Under the pieces are notes generated by a model that made no database searches, was not told the origin of the DNA, and worked only from the letters and a program-made list of their open reading frames with translations. Below, piece after piece: positions 10,313-21,623 of a DNA stretch of 64,000 bases. The stretch comes from Guillardia theta CCMP2712. Taxonomy: Eukaryota; Cryptophyceae; Pyrenomonadales; Geminigeraceae. The stretch spans positions 176,103 to 240,102 of the forward strand of contig NW_005434647.1 of assembly GCF_000315625.1 (NCBI RefSeq), given 5' to 3'. Each line of letters begins with the position of its first letter. Positions within the stretch are counted from its first letter, which is position 1. The position numbers were made by a program, and so were the translations under genes.

Positions 10313-10580
10313 GGTACAATGCATACGGGCGGTTCTAGGACCCGGTCCTATCCTGGAGGTAACTTCAGCCTCCTTCAGGCAGGCGCAATGACGCTACGCC
10401 TCCTGGCTCTGACCCCTCCTGCTGGGCTGGCACATGACGACAAGTGTCATCACTAAAGTTCACCATCCACCGACCGGGTCCTAGAATACAATGCATACGG
10501 GCGGTTCTAGGACCCGGTCCTATTCCTGAATCCTGGCAGGCAGGCGCAAGGCATACGGGCGGTCAAGGGTTCTAGGACCC
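10313..10580. repeat. Short direct repeats with GGACCCGGTCC motif
   Basis: The unit GCATACGGGCGG(...)TTCTAGGACCCGGTCCTA occurs near 10320, 10494 and 10551, and inverted near 10174-10207. Copies are separated by GGCAGGCGCAA and CACCATCCACC segments. Such self-similar sequence probably caused the neighbouring assembly gap. Confidence 0.8.
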
Positions 10581-10735
10581 GGTCCTACTCTGGCATCCTG
10601 GAGGCAACTTCATGGGGTGGGTGGATGGTGAACTTTGTCATGACTCTTGTGGGTCAGAGCCAGGAGGCGTAACGTGACGCTATTTCAAGCTGTCAGTGAC
10701 TCCTAGCTAACGCAAGCGAGCGCAGCGCATACAAC

Positions 10736-12283
10736 ATGAACAGCAAGCTCCTGTCGACTTCCCCCTCCCTCCTCCTTCTCCTTCTCCTCGCCGCCCCTGC
10801 AGCCCCTGCCAGCGCGTCAGCTCCCTCGTACTCCCAGTGCCATGTGCAGGCTGATTGCAGTGACAAGAGTTACCCCATTTGTCTGCCCCTCTGGAGCGAC
10901 ACGGGGTTGACTCAATCTGCAGACACCAAAGAGCCCTACACCTTTGTCGGTGTGTGTGTGCAATGCACAACTGACTTCGACTGCGATCTGGATCAGTATT
11001 GTGCGCAAGACCTTTCCCTGTCCCAGATTTCAGGCGCTTTCGAAAACTTGGGCAAGTACATCGCGGCTGATCAAGCGAAAGTGAAGCAGTACTATGGCGT
11101 CTACAAGGACTTGAAAATCAGAAGCATCTGCAAGAAGAGAGAGCTGCCGGACGGACATGATGACTTGTGCAATACGATTGACGAGATCCGCCAAGGCCTG
11201 GTCTCGAATGTCTACGAGTATACACTTGTCTTGGCTTTTGATACCGCTAGGCTGACTTCGTTTTGATGCTTCCAGGAACAAGATTTACAACAACAGTTAC
11301 TACGTCTATAGTGGTTACTACTACAGGTTGATCCATGAGAGAAACAAGAATCGCTTCTGTGGGAAGTTTATCCCCAACGCCTTTCAGACGAGCCAGGAAA
11401 TCAGTTGCATCAATGACGGGTGAGTGGGCCATCTAGCAGCTGCGAGCAAGCCTGTCCTCTCCTGTAACCCCAACGCCCAGTACCGGGACTTGCAGCAAGG
11501 AGAAGACGGCGATCCCCCAATTCTACCAGGCCGCGTCCATCTGCCTCCCGGTAGCCTCTGACTGACCCGCCGCGTGCTCTGCTTTCTGACTGTTGGACCT
11601 GTCGGCTTTCCGCAGGAGTCCGTCAGCAAGGACTTGACTATACAGCAGAAGTGCATGGAGTCGGGTACACTCAGTGGCGGCGGGTGACGACCTGCCTGGA
11701 GCCGTTGGTCGGCCATTGAAGCTGTGATGCCTCCAGGTTCAGCTTCTACACGAGCGTGATCGACTGGCAAGGTCACTGTGTGAACAACAAGTGCTACGAG
11801 TGAGTGTGGGAAGCTTGTGGCCTCAGACAGCCGCATGACCTTGATTCACTCCCAGTTGTCTCCACGGCGACACCTACTCTGGGTCGGGCAAGCCGCGCGT
11901 TTGTGTCAACGGGAAGGTCGTGGATAGGAGAAGCGTGCAAGGGATCGGACGCGTGACATGTGCTGCAGTGGAAGCTCCGATACGACAGCGACATGCTGGG
12001 CTACGAGCAAGGCTATGACATGTTGAAGGAGAATATCCACCTGCAGACCCAGGTAGCCTCTCGTGTTTCCGCGCGATGACCCCGCCTGACGTCTCCGTGT
12101 TTCAAGATCGCCATCACAGTGTTTGCAGCCTTGTGCTGGGCTGTGGCGGTTTGGTGCGCAGTGTTGCTTATGACAAAGCCAGCGATGCCGGCTCAGCAAG
12201 CTTCGGCGGCATCGCATACGGAGCGCGCAGGCGCTAACATAGCGCAAGTTGTACAATGCCAGGGCCACGTATCCGATGATTGA
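10736..12283 (+). CDS. Cys-rich type I membrane protein, right copy of inverted pair
   Basis: Paralogue of the gene at 8506-10023 in opposite orientation. Same signal peptide, CHVQADC, CVQCTTDFDCDLDQYC, FCGKFIPN, ASICLP, GHCVNNKCY and CLHGDTYSGSGKPRVCVNG motifs, then a membrane span in the last exon. First exon 10736-11219 (donor GA/GTATAC); second exon from 11275 (NKIYNNSYYVYSGYY) to the GG/GTGAGT near 11421; the final exon begins after TTCAAG near 12106 and ends TGA at 12281. Relative to the left copy the Tyr-rich loop is 12 residues shorter in frame, and the cytosolic tail is longer and unrelated after MTKPA. Function unknown; a surface or endomembrane role is inferred. Exact junctions near 11690 and 11930 are uncertain. 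Confidence 0.72.
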
Positions 12284-12339
12284 ATAGCACACTGTCGGAG
12301 AGCTGAGACTGACAGTGAGAGTCAGAGTCACAGTCATTG

Positions 12340-13570
12340 AAGCCTAGCAAGAGTCTGGGCCGCACAGTGCCCCGGGCCCGCCAATTAGGCTACTAGTGAC
12401 TATACCTGCCGCAACCGTCCGGTTGCCAGCCTCCTGCCAGTTCAAGCTTTGACACCGTCCGTGACTCGCACTGACCATCGGACTTTAACTTACTAAGTTT
12501 ACTTTGAGTAAAGGATTTTCCTGGAACCGGTGACCGGCCACCGCCGTTCAAAGTCCGAGGCTGTCCGAGTTCTGACAGTGAGTCCGACACGCGGGCACTG
12601 CGGCTACCCGCGGGCCGGGGCCGCGCGGCAGCGCGGTGTTGAACGGTTGAACGGTCCCGGAGTCCGATCCGCTGACAGTCGCGGCCGGGCACCGTGCCAC
12701 TGGCAAGTTCACCGTTGCCGGCGATTTAGCCTACTATGGCACGGTACGCCGCGCGGTCCTTGGCGCGGCCCCCGCACGGCGCCCGGTTGCCAGTGCCAGG
12801 GGCCCGGGCCAGTGCCCCGCCCGGGGGCCGCCGGACGGCCGCCGGCCGCCCGGCGCTCGGCCGCCGCCGCGGGGCCGCGGCGAAGCCTGCAAGCTGGAGC
12901 TCCCGGCCGCCCGCCCGCCACTCAAGCGATCCGGGATCATCCGCCCGGATGATGAGATCGCCGAACTCGATCTGTCGGACTGGGCTGGCCCGAATGACGG
13001 GAGTCACCTCCGCCGCCCGGCCGTCACCGGGCCCACCCCCAGTCCTCGTTTTTTTTTTTCGGGGCGCGGACCAGTCACGCGGCGGCCGTACGGTCGGGAC
13101 CGGCTGCTGAGTGGCTGGCGCACTGGCAACATGGTTGACTGACTCGTGAGTCTCACCTGGCACTGCACTCGGATGGCCCGCCGCCGGGCATCCCGGCCGC
13201 CGGGCGGCGGCCGGGCTGCCGCGGCGGCCCGCCGGCGGCCCGCCGCCGGGCACACGGTCGCCGCGCCGCGAGTTCCCGGCCGCGGGCATTTTGATGCGGC
13301 GCTCAGTCAGTGAGACATGGGCGCCGTGATTGACTCTGTGAGTGCCAGGAGGACTCCCCGGAGCGGCTCAGTGCCGCGGGCCCGGGGCGGCCTGTCGGAT
13401 CGGACTCGGGACCGTCCAGCGGAACGGTCCGACGATCGCCGGTCCGATCCGGGCCCTGTCTGTAACGTCATTTGTAACTGTCGAACAGATCATCCACGTC
13501 ACAGGATGGAGCTTGTGGGTAGGGTCTGAAAGGGACCCGTACCCATCCCTGACATTGACTTGGACTTGGT
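12340..13570. repeat. GC-rich repeat island, long copy
   Basis: Over a kilobase of extremely GC-rich sequence with recurring CGGTCCGATC, CGGGCCCGGG, CCGGCGGCCG and GTTGAACGGTTGAACGG motifs, plus an ACTTACTAAGTTTACTTTGAGTAAAG segment at 12487-12514 related to motifs at 46.65, 46.86 and 57.03 kb. No coding sequence is supported, although long open frames arise by composition. Confidence 0.75.
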
Positions 13571-13905
13571 AGGGGTACATCACGATGAAGGTGTAGGCTG
13601 CGATGAGAACCGGGCGGTGAAACTTGGTTATAGTGTGGGGTCAGAGAAAAAAAAGATCCTAAAGGGTGGGTTATCTATTATACAAAGAGAGGGTAGGGGT
13701 ATATGCAAGGTGGGTAGCAATAACGAAGAATATAGAATTGATGAGGTAGGGTAGTCGTACTCTCGTACACTAGGGGTAGAAGAAATACCAAAAGGGGGGT
13801 TATATGAGGGACAGGCATTGGTAGGGTAAGGGGATTATAGGGGGTGGATTTGCCAGTGGGGTAGTCTGAGGGGTGGTCGTCTGTGAGCGTGGGGTAAGCG
13901 CGGCT
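13571..13905. repeat. AGGGGT-type degenerate repeat block
   Basis: G-rich strand of the ACCCCT family (GTAGGGGTAC, GGTGGGTT, GGGGGGTTAT). Adjoins the GC-rich island directly. Confidence 0.6.
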
Positions 13906-14399
13906 GCGTGGCAATGCAGCACTTGAAGGGATGGCAGGGAAGGGGAAGAGGAAGGGAGGGAGAGGGAGGGAGAGGGAGGGAGGGAGGGATAGGGAGAACT
14001 AAGAGGAAGAGGAGAAGAAGAGGAGCGGAAGATGTAGCAGAGCACACACGAGGACAGAGAAAAGATGCATTAATACATGCACTTTCAGTCATGTAGTTCC
14101 TGCATATCAGAGTTCGCAAATCAATTTTATATGCCGTTTCATTCGGAAATTGAGAACATCGATGAGCAGCAGTTGATAGGTGGGGGGAAACCTCATTGAA
14201 AACTTCGGTATGCATTGGACTTGTTTCCCGCATACCCAAAGATAGATCGTTCTCGCTGATTTGTCAGTTATGATATACCCCCGCTTCCTTTCCCTGTTTC
14301 CTTCTCTTGATCTCACTTGACGGTTTGTTTTAGGATTTGTCTCTTGCTCGACTTCTAAAGGCAGGAAACATCTTGCCTGCATCTGGCTAAGAGCAGAGA
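13906..14399. other. Upstream region of SEC23
   Basis: Holds a GGGAGGGAGAGGGA purine tract at 13940-13990, then unique sequence leading to the SEC23 start. No separate gene seen. Promoter elements were not recognised. Confidence 0.45.
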
Positions 14400-16673
14400 A
14401 TGGATTTCCACGCCATGGAGGAAGCGGACGGAGTCCGTTTCAGCTTCACGATCTGGCCGACGAGCAGACTTGAAGCTACCAGATGCGTCGTGCCCTTGGG
14501 TTGTCACTACTCCCCGTTGAAGAAGATCGCGGATAGTCCTCCTCCTCTTCCCTACGAACCGATCTTCTGCAAGGGACCTTGCCGCGCTGTGTTGAACCCG
14601 GCATGCCAGGTGGATTACAGGAACAGGATCTGGATCTGTCCCTTCTGCGCCACCCGCAATCACTTCCCTCATCATTACGCTGACATCAATGAGACAAATC
14701 TTCCTGCTGAGCTGATCCCTCAGTTCACCACGATCGAGTATCAGCTTCAGCGCCCGTTCGCCCCACCCCCCGTGTTCCTACTGGTCGTGGACACCAGCGT
14801 GAAGGAGAAGGAGCTCATGGCCCTTAAGGACTCCCTCCTGATGGCTCTCAACCTGATCCCCGAGAATGCTAGGATCGGGCTCATCACCTTCGGTGCTACC
14901 GTGCAAGTGCACGAGATCGCGAGCCAGGAGATGCCCAAGTGTTATGTTTTCCGAGGGACCAAAGATGTTAATACGCAGATCGTACAAGACTTCCTCGGCC
15001 TGGGGCCTCGGGGTATGAAGGGTGCAAACCCAGACATGATCACTCGGTTCATTCAGCCTTACAGCGAGTGCGAGTTCTCCTTCACTGGGATCCTTGAGGG
15101 GCTGGAGCACGACCCCTGGCCAGTCAAGATCGAGCACCGTCCTCTTCGCTGCACGGGGGCAGCGCTTGCAGTCGCTGCGGGCCTTCTGGAGTGCAGCAAC
15201 CCCAACAATCCCAGCAGAATCATGATGTTCCTGGGTGGCCCTTGCACCGAGGGACCTGGGCAGGTTGTGGGGGTGGAGAAGGAGGAGCCCATGCGTGGCC
15301 ACTCGGACATTGACAATGACTCGGTGAAGTGGGCAAAGAAAGCGACCCAGTTTTACAATAGCATTGCGCAGAGGTGCGTGCAGAACGGGCATGTGATTGA
15401 CATCTTCGCATGCGCTCTGGATCAGTGCGGTGTGCACGAGATGAAGGCCTGCGTTGAGAAGACCGGAGGATCGATTGTACAGACTGACACGTTCAGCAAC
15501 GTGATCTTCAAGGAGTCGTTCAAGAGGATTTTCGCTCGTGACGAGGAGAACAACCTCAAGATGGCCTTTAATGCCGAGCTGGACGTGATCACCTCTAGAG
15601 AGTTCAAGGTCGCTGGAGCCATCGGTTGTTGCGCGAGTCTGAATAAGAAGACTCCGTTCGTGGCGGAGACCGAGATAGGGCAGGGAGGGACTAGCGCGTG
15701 GAAGATATGCGGTCTTCATCCAGGCACCTCAGTCTCCATCTTCTTCGAAGTGACGACTCAGCACACTCAGCCGATCCCCCCGGGCCAGCTGCGCTACACT
15801 CAGTTTCAGACCCACTACATCCACAGCACCGGACAGCACCGGCTGCGCGTGACGACCCTTGCGCAGAGCTGGGCGACGGCGGAGAGCACGACAGAGAACA
15901 AGCTCGGGCCACATGGATGGATGGAAGTTGCCTCCTCCTTCGACCAGGAAGCGACTGCTGCTCTCATGGCTCGCTGGGCGGTGCACAAGGCAGAGACGGA
16001 GGAATCGTTCGACATCCTGCGATGGTTGGACCGCAAGCTCATCCAGCTGTGCCAGAAGTTTGCTGAGTACAGGAAGGACGACGCCTCGTCCTTCCGCCTC
16101 GCCCCCAACTTCTCGATATACCCTCAGTTCATGTTCAACCTTCGCAGGTCTCAGTTCCTGCACGTGTTCGGCAGCTCTCCTGACGAGACGGCGTTCTTCC
16201 GCATCTACCTCCTCAAGGAGGGGACGACCAACATGACCTTGATGATTCAGCCCTCTCTCCTTGCCTTCTCCTTCAACCATCCTCCAGGCCCCGTCCTCCT
16301 GGATGTCAGCAGCATCGCTCCTGACCGCATCCTGCTCCTGGACACCTACTTCAACGTCGTCCTGTTCCACGGAGAGACGATTGCGGAGTGGAAGCGGCAG
16401 AAGTTCCAGGAGAATCCAGAGTATGTTTCTTTCAAGCAGCTGCTAGAGGCTCCTCAAGAGGAGGCCAAGGAGCTGATGCGGGACCGTTTCCCGTACCCTC
16501 GTTTCGTTGACTGTGACCAGCACGGTTCGCAGGCTCGCTTCCTGCTCTCCAAGGTTAACCCTTCCTCCACTCACAACCAGCAGGTGGGAGGGGTTGGCGA
16601 GATCGTGCAGACAGACGACGTGAGCTTTCAGACGTTCATGGAGTACTTGCAGAGGTTGACAGTGCAGTCATGA
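14400..16673 (+). CDS. SEC23: SEC23, COPII coat GTPase-activating subunit
   Basis: Single-exon gene of 757 residues, the usual SEC23 length. Known role: inner COPII coat at ER exit sites, GAP for SAR1, partner of SEC24. Seen: N-terminal [13 protein letters not shown] and the PPLPYEP segment; a zinc finger with CKGPC and CPFC (residues about 59-82); a trunk (vWA-like) domain from [23 protein letters not shown]; a beta-sandwich and helical part with [10 protein letters not shown] and [11 protein letters not shown]; a gelsolin-like domain near the end with [14 protein letters not shown] and [28 protein letters not shown]. The C-terminus [11 protein letters not shown] is complete. An AATAAA lies at 16786. 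Start chosen as the first ATG in frame after an upstream stop. Confidence 0.97.
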   Translation: MDFHAMEEADGVRFSFTIWPTSRLEATRCVVPLGCHYSPLKKIADSPPPLPYEPIFCKGPCRAVLNPACQVDYRNRIWICPFCATRNHFPHHYADINETNLPAELIPQFTTIEYQLQRPFAPPPVFLLVVDTSVKEKELMALKDSLLMALNLIPENARIGLITFGATVQVHEIASQEMPKCYVFRGTKDVNTQIVQDFLGLGPRGMKGANPDMITRFIQPYSECEFSFTGILEGLEHDPWPVKIEHRPLRCTGAALAVAAGLLECSNPNNPSRIMMFLGGPCTEGPGQVVGVEKEEPMRGHSDIDNDSVKWAKKATQFYNSIAQRCVQNGHVIDIFACALDQCGVHEMKACVEKTGGSIVQTDTFSNVIFKESFKRIFARDEENNLKMAFNAELDVITSREFKVAGAIGCCASLNKKTPFVAETEIGQGGTSAWKICGLHPGTSVSIFFEVTTQHTQPIPPGQLRYTQFQTHYIHSTGQHRLRVTTLAQSWATAESTTENKLGPHGWMEVASSFDQEATAALMARWAVHKAETEESFDILRWLDRKLIQLCQKFAEYRKDDASSFRLAPNFSIYPQFMFNLRRSQFLHVFGSSPDETAFFRIYLLKEGTTNMTLMIQPSLLAFSFNHPPGPVLLDVSSIAPDRILLLDTYFNVVLFHGETIAEWKRQKFQENPEYVSFKQLLEAPQEEAKELMRDRFPYPRFVDCDQHGSQARFLLSKVNPSSTHNQQVGGVGEIVQTDDVSFQTFMEYLQRLTVQS

Positions 16674-17029
16674 TCGGGAGGAGGGAGGAGGGACAGTGAG
16701 GGGAAGTTCACTTTTGGTGGAACTGTTGGAGTTCATGGTTGCCTGCTCCAAGGACACGAGGAGCGTGCGAGATGATACGACTTTCAATAAACGATCATCA
16801 TCTGCATGATGCTGCATGCGTTGAGGACTGACGATACTTCAGCCTCCCACACCCAACCACCTCGAGCACGTGCACACCGTCACCCCCTGCCGTACTTGAT
16901 CTTCCCCTCTTCCTGCCTGGCTCTCTGGCTGCCTGCCTATCTCTTCTCTTGATTTTCTCGCAGGTCTAGAAGGGCCGTTGATTGACGTATCCTCCTTCTT
17001 TGGTCTGCAGCTGCTCGCCTGCATCATGG
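16674..17029. other. Convergent 3' region between SEC23 and the ALIX-like gene
   Basis: Contains the SEC23 polyadenylation signal CAATAAACG near 16785 and unique sequence; no gene seen. Confidence 0.5.
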
Positions 17030-20000
17030 TTACCTTGAGGGCGAGGAGGCAGCGGCAGCGTCACCGTCCCACACAGGAGGGTCCCAGGACGTCGTCCTGT
17101 CGTTGTGGTTGACGTAGTAGACTTGCCCGTCAGCTGTCAGCTGCTGCTCCCAACCAGGAGGAAGCTGCGGCGAGGACGAGGGAGCACGTGAGTACACGAG
17201 GAGGCCGCAGGGTTCTCATTACCTTGACGTTCTGTGTCGGTGGAGCAGCAGGAGGTGGAGGCGCCGCAGCGGGCGCAACGGCAGTCGCGACATGAGTGGC
17301 AGCTTGCTCTGAGTGAGCTGAGAAACTTGGAGGCTGAGGAGCAGGGCGCTGGGGCGGTAGTGCCATCTGTAGGGTGGGAGCCGATCCCGCTTGCACTACG
17401 CCTTGCACCTTGAGAGAGAATGAGCGGGAGAGAAGGAAGAGGAAGGACAGCAATACCAGATGCGAAGGAGGAGGATTGGAGGGAGGAGCGAAAAAGGGAG
17501 TCGGCTGCATGGCCTGCGGAAGGATGAGGATGATTGGGAGCAGCGAGGAGGGAGTGGCACCTCTGCAATTCCTACGACAGGCTGAGCAGGAGCAGCTGAA
17601 ACAGGAGCTGCTGGGACAGGATGAGCAGACGCACAAGGAGATCTTGTCACGTTGGCTCCTCACCTGAGAAAGATGGAGCAGCATGCGCGGACGAGGAGGC
17701 GCCTGGCGACATTTCCGCACGTGCGAACTCGGCTGGGACAATGGGTCACGAGGACGAAGCGAGGGAGTGGAAGACGGAGAAGAGGGCAGAGAGAAGCAAA
17801 GGTCCACGGGATGGACAAGAGAAAGAAGAGAAGAAGGTGGATGTGGTGTGTGATGGTGGAGGAGGTGCGGGTGCCAGACCTGCCAGTTGCCTCGCGTACT
17901 CCTCGTCCTTGGAAGTGTCAGGAGTGGCTCGGGAGTAGCTGAACGTCTGCACAGGAGCCACGGGGATGGCTGTTTGCACTGCGGGGACGTCAGATGCTTC
18001 TTGAGCGCGATGAGACTATTCCACGTCCTACCAGGAACAGCGGCGACGGCAGCAGCAGGAGCAGCAGGAGCAGGGGCACCTTGGGCGCATGCTTCGGTGA
18101 TGGAGGAGAGGAGGTCCTCCTTTTGGATGTCTCGTGCGACCCGAAAGTCTTCGGCTCGCGATCGCAGCTTATTCACCTAAAGGCTTCAATCAGAGGGAGA
18201 GGCGGTGGGTGGTTGGAGGACGCGGGAAGGGATGGGAGGAGAGGGAACATGGGAAGAGGAGGGGAGGGAGGGAGGGGAGGGAGAGAGGAGCAGGCAGGAG
18301 GCAGGAGGCAGGAGGCAGGAGGCAGGAGGCAGGAGGCAGGAGATTGCTGACCTTTTCTTGGGTTGCTGAATAGTAGGAAGCGCCTTCCCTGACGTAGTTT
18401 GAGACCTGTGGGGGTATCGCATTCACAAAACCGAACATTTTACCTCACCTTTACTCCCTCCCCCTCCCCCCTCCCCTCCCCTCCCCCCGTTCTCCTCTTC
18501 CTTCTCCTGCACCTCCGAGTATGCGTCGATGGCCTGCGAGATCTTGGTCAAAACAGCTTCTCTCCTGCTCATCTCCTCGTCTTGCTTCTGCTCTGACAGG
18601 AATTCGTCGATCTCCTTCTCGAGCTTCTGCATCAGCTCCTGCACAATCTTCTTGTTCTTCACAAACTCCTCACGCAACTGCGCATATCCCGCCAGGAGAT
18701 TGTCCATGGCCTCTGCCTGGGACTTCCCTCCAAGGATCAGGTTGCTCAACGTCTGAGGTGTCATCAGCACGAGGAAGGAGCCACGGCCTTGCCGCACCTT
18801 TACTGCATCCTCGCTCTCCTTCCTGCGGATGATGGAGCTTCGGATCTGCTCCCGGTGGGAGATCAAGTTCTCCACCTCCTTGATGATCAGCTTGAGCTTG
18901 GCGACGGCCTCCCGTGTCTTGATCAGCGCACTCTGCACTGACATGCACTCATACGCCCTGTCTCCTGCTCAAAGATTAGCAACTGGCCCCCTCTTCATCT
19001 CGTTCTAGGCTTTCCTCCTCCGGGTTCCTCGCCCTGTCCTCCCTTGTCTTGCCTTCAAGTCTGTTGCTTTCCCTCGCTTCACCTTCTTTACCCCACTATC
19101 TCCCTCATATTCCTGTCGCTTTTCATGTTACCCCTCTAATGCCTGCTATCCAACCTTCCCTTCTCACTTTCTTTATTTCTCCTTCAGCCCTCACCTGAGC
19201 CTGCAACCATCCCGTCGAGCTGCTCAGTGTTGAGGCCCAGCAGGTCCAGCAGCGAGCGCTTGGAGTCGATCTTCCCTGAGGCAGATACGATGAGCCCGGG
19301 GACAACACACCGCTCACTGACCTCGCACAATCTCGTCAGCATCGGCGGCGAGTTTGAGCTGTTTCTCGATCTCCTTCATGTCCTTCTTCAAGGGCTCATT
19401 GATGCTCGAGCTCAGCGATCGCGTCCATCTCACTCCGAACTTCTGCCTGTAGAAGGGAGCGAATCATTCTCCTGCCTCGCCGCCCGCAATCCCCCAGCAC
19501 CTTAGATCGCTGTCTGTTGCCTCCTCCTCCTCGATCACTCGCTTCGCTAGCTGGACGTTCCCTTGCACGTCCTCCTTCATCTCGAGGTTGAGCTGGAGGC
19601 ACAAAGGGAATAAGAACACATCGGCTGCTCCTGCAATCTCACACCTGGAACCTCTGCATCAACCCTCTCACTCCGTCCTGGGACTGGATGGCAGCGATTT
19701 TCTCCTTCAGGCGGTTGGGGAGACCTGGGCAAGTCGGTTGCTAAGGGAAACTTTTCTCCCCTCCGGACGAGAGGGCAATGAGAGCTACCTGGTTCGCTCA
19801 AGTCGCAGGCGTCAACTTGGGGAGTGATCGTTGAGAGCTTGTTGCGGAGGGCCTCAGTGTCGGCATTCATCTCTTGCACAATCTGTTTGCACACTCGTCA
19901 GCTGTCAAATCACCCAAACCCGCCACAACACAGCGAGCAACACGATGACTGCCCCCCCCCTTCCATTCCCCAATGTTTCCATTCCTCTTGCTCTGAATTT

Positions 20001-21623
20001 GTCTGCCGTCCTTTACGGCGTGTTTCTACCTGATTGCAGTATTCCTGTCGCTTTGATGCATATTGCGATGCAGCTTGCCGTACGGTATCAGGGACCAGAG
20101 CAGAGAACAAGTCGTAGCCGACAGCATCCTGCCCAGCACCATCAAATCAACTACCAAGATTGCCGCCTCTGCAGGATGGGTAGACTCGCTGGCAACGGGA
20201 CTTCGTTCGGTTCGGGGTTCATGTTCACATTCCCTCGATCACTAAAGGGCAGGGCCGGGCTACCTGGATGCTCGGCAGAGGCTCGCTCTGAACGACTTGC
20301 TTTGCCTCCGGGTCAGGCATCGCCTTCTCTTCTGGCATGTGGTAGATGGTCTGCCAACTTCACAGTCACCTCAAGCAGCCCTTCCTCCCAGTCCCTCACG
20401 TCGTTTTCTTTCTTTGCCTTGGCGATGAGCCCTTGCATCGTCGTGGTCTTCCCCTTCAGCTCCTTCTCTTTCGGGTTGTTCAACTTTAGTTTGCACGCCT
20501 GCTCCAACAACGAGTTCGCTGTGTGCAGATGCCCAATCTCCTGCCCTTTCTTCATCCCCTTCGCCTCCTGAAAACCAACAGCGCGACCGAATAGTCAGCT
20601 TCCAGCACTTCCTCCTTTCTCCTCCCGACCTCTTCCAGCCCGTTGGCCGCATGCACATGAGCCATGGACTTGAATGTGAACATTTCTTGCGCTGCCTCCC
20701 CGGCCCACGTGGTTCCCTTAAAGTGTTTCGCAACCTCCCCAGCTGTACGGCGCGTCAACTTTACCCAGCAGTGGTGTGACATGTTCACCCGTCAGCGCCG
20801 CATGCACCGAGGCGTAGAGATTGGCAACCCCGGCAGCCAACTTGGCAAGAAGTGACTCCTTCATCTTGTCATTGGCCGCCTGCAGTCTACGGTGAGCAGG
20901 AGGAGGAGGAGGAGGAGGAGGAGGCGAGTCCACCTTCTCATAGAAGCATCGCTGAGCATGCGCCAGGCAGAGGTTCTCCAACATGGTGCAGCAGTCCGAG
21001 GTCTGCACAGACTGCGTCACCGGAGACAAACTCGCATCGTCTCCAAGTCACCAGGTCTGTGCTGACAGCCCCATCAATTCTGCTCGAGTAAGCCTTCACC
21101 CCTGCGAAGTACCCAGCAGCCTTCTTGAACAATATCGAGGCCTGCTTCAAGTTCTCTTGACCGCCCGAGCTGTGCACTGTGTTGCCTTGGAAGGCCAGCA
21201 TGGCGCCAATGTTGAAGAGGACAGAGGAGATCTCTAGGGCAAGAGCCGTGCTGTTCATTCTTCCCTGGTTTGGCGAGAGGGTGGTGGGCCCTTTGAACGC
21301 ATCGATCCACGTGAAGACAAGACCAATCTGACTGAAGTCGATGCGCTTGTCCAGCAGGCACAGCTGCGCCCAGTAGCGAATGCTCACGTCGCAGTTGGCT
21401 GTCGTCGCTTCAGAGACATGAAGCGTCTGTCGGACATGGAAGGAGATCATCAGACCAAGCACATGGCACGAGAGTCGCATACCTGCGCGCGAAGTTCCGA
21501 GAGGTTCTTGATCGCCTCCTTCATCTCATTAGCTTCCTGTGCGCTGTAGTGCGTAGAAAAGAATTTCCCCATCCTCCCCTGGTAATCCACACCAAACGAC
21601 TTTTTCCTTGGAGGTATCAGCAT
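17030..21623 (-). CDS. ALIX-like BRO1 protein with C-terminal WW domain (many exons)
   Basis: Known of the family: ESCRT-associated scaffold binding CHMP4 through the BRO1 domain. First exon 21483-21623 begins MLIPPRKKSF and carries KFFSTHYSA. The next gives ANCDVSIRYWAQLCLLDKR, FTWIDAFKG and SSVLFNIGAMLA, a canonical BRO1 signature. Later exons give EADYSVALLVF, PDTVRQAASQYASKRQEY, RVIEEEEATDSDLR followed by RWTRSLSS (matching the ALIX V domain), RSLLDLLGLN, and ISHREQIRSSIIRRKESEDAVK. A Pro/Ala-rich region follows (ALPPQRPAPQPPSF). The last exon, 17030-17164, encodes a complete WW domain: LPPGWEQQLTADGQVYYVN then HNDRTTSWDPP, with the two Trp 22 residues apart. At least a dozen introns; the Pro-rich exons between 17.3 and 17.9 kb are the least certain. 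A WW domain fused to BRO1 is unusual. Confidence 0.85.
18250..18345. repeat. GGCAGGA heptamer repeat in ALIX-like intron
   Basis: About six perfect GCAGGAG units at 18293-18340, preceded by GGGAGGGA purine runs, all within one intron. Confidence 0.85.
20888..20926. repeat. AGG trinucleotide repeat in ALIX-like intron
   Basis: Run of AGGAGG units in a short intron whose acceptor CACCGTAG lies just upstream on the + strand. It sits between exons ending FYEK and starting LQAANDKMK. Confidence 0.8.

Noticed and set aside
8400-12340. CRISPR-like or prophage interpretation of the inverted arms
   Set aside because: The arms are spliced eukaryotic genes; there are no spacer-repeat arrays or phage genes.
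12709-13289. Several overlapping Ala/Arg/Gly/Pro-rich open frames
   Set aside because: All six frames stay open because of extreme GC content; no frame shows a domain or balanced composition.
14778-15719. Long minus-strand frame opposite SEC23
   Set aside because: It is antisense to a clear SEC23 gene and has no recognisable content.
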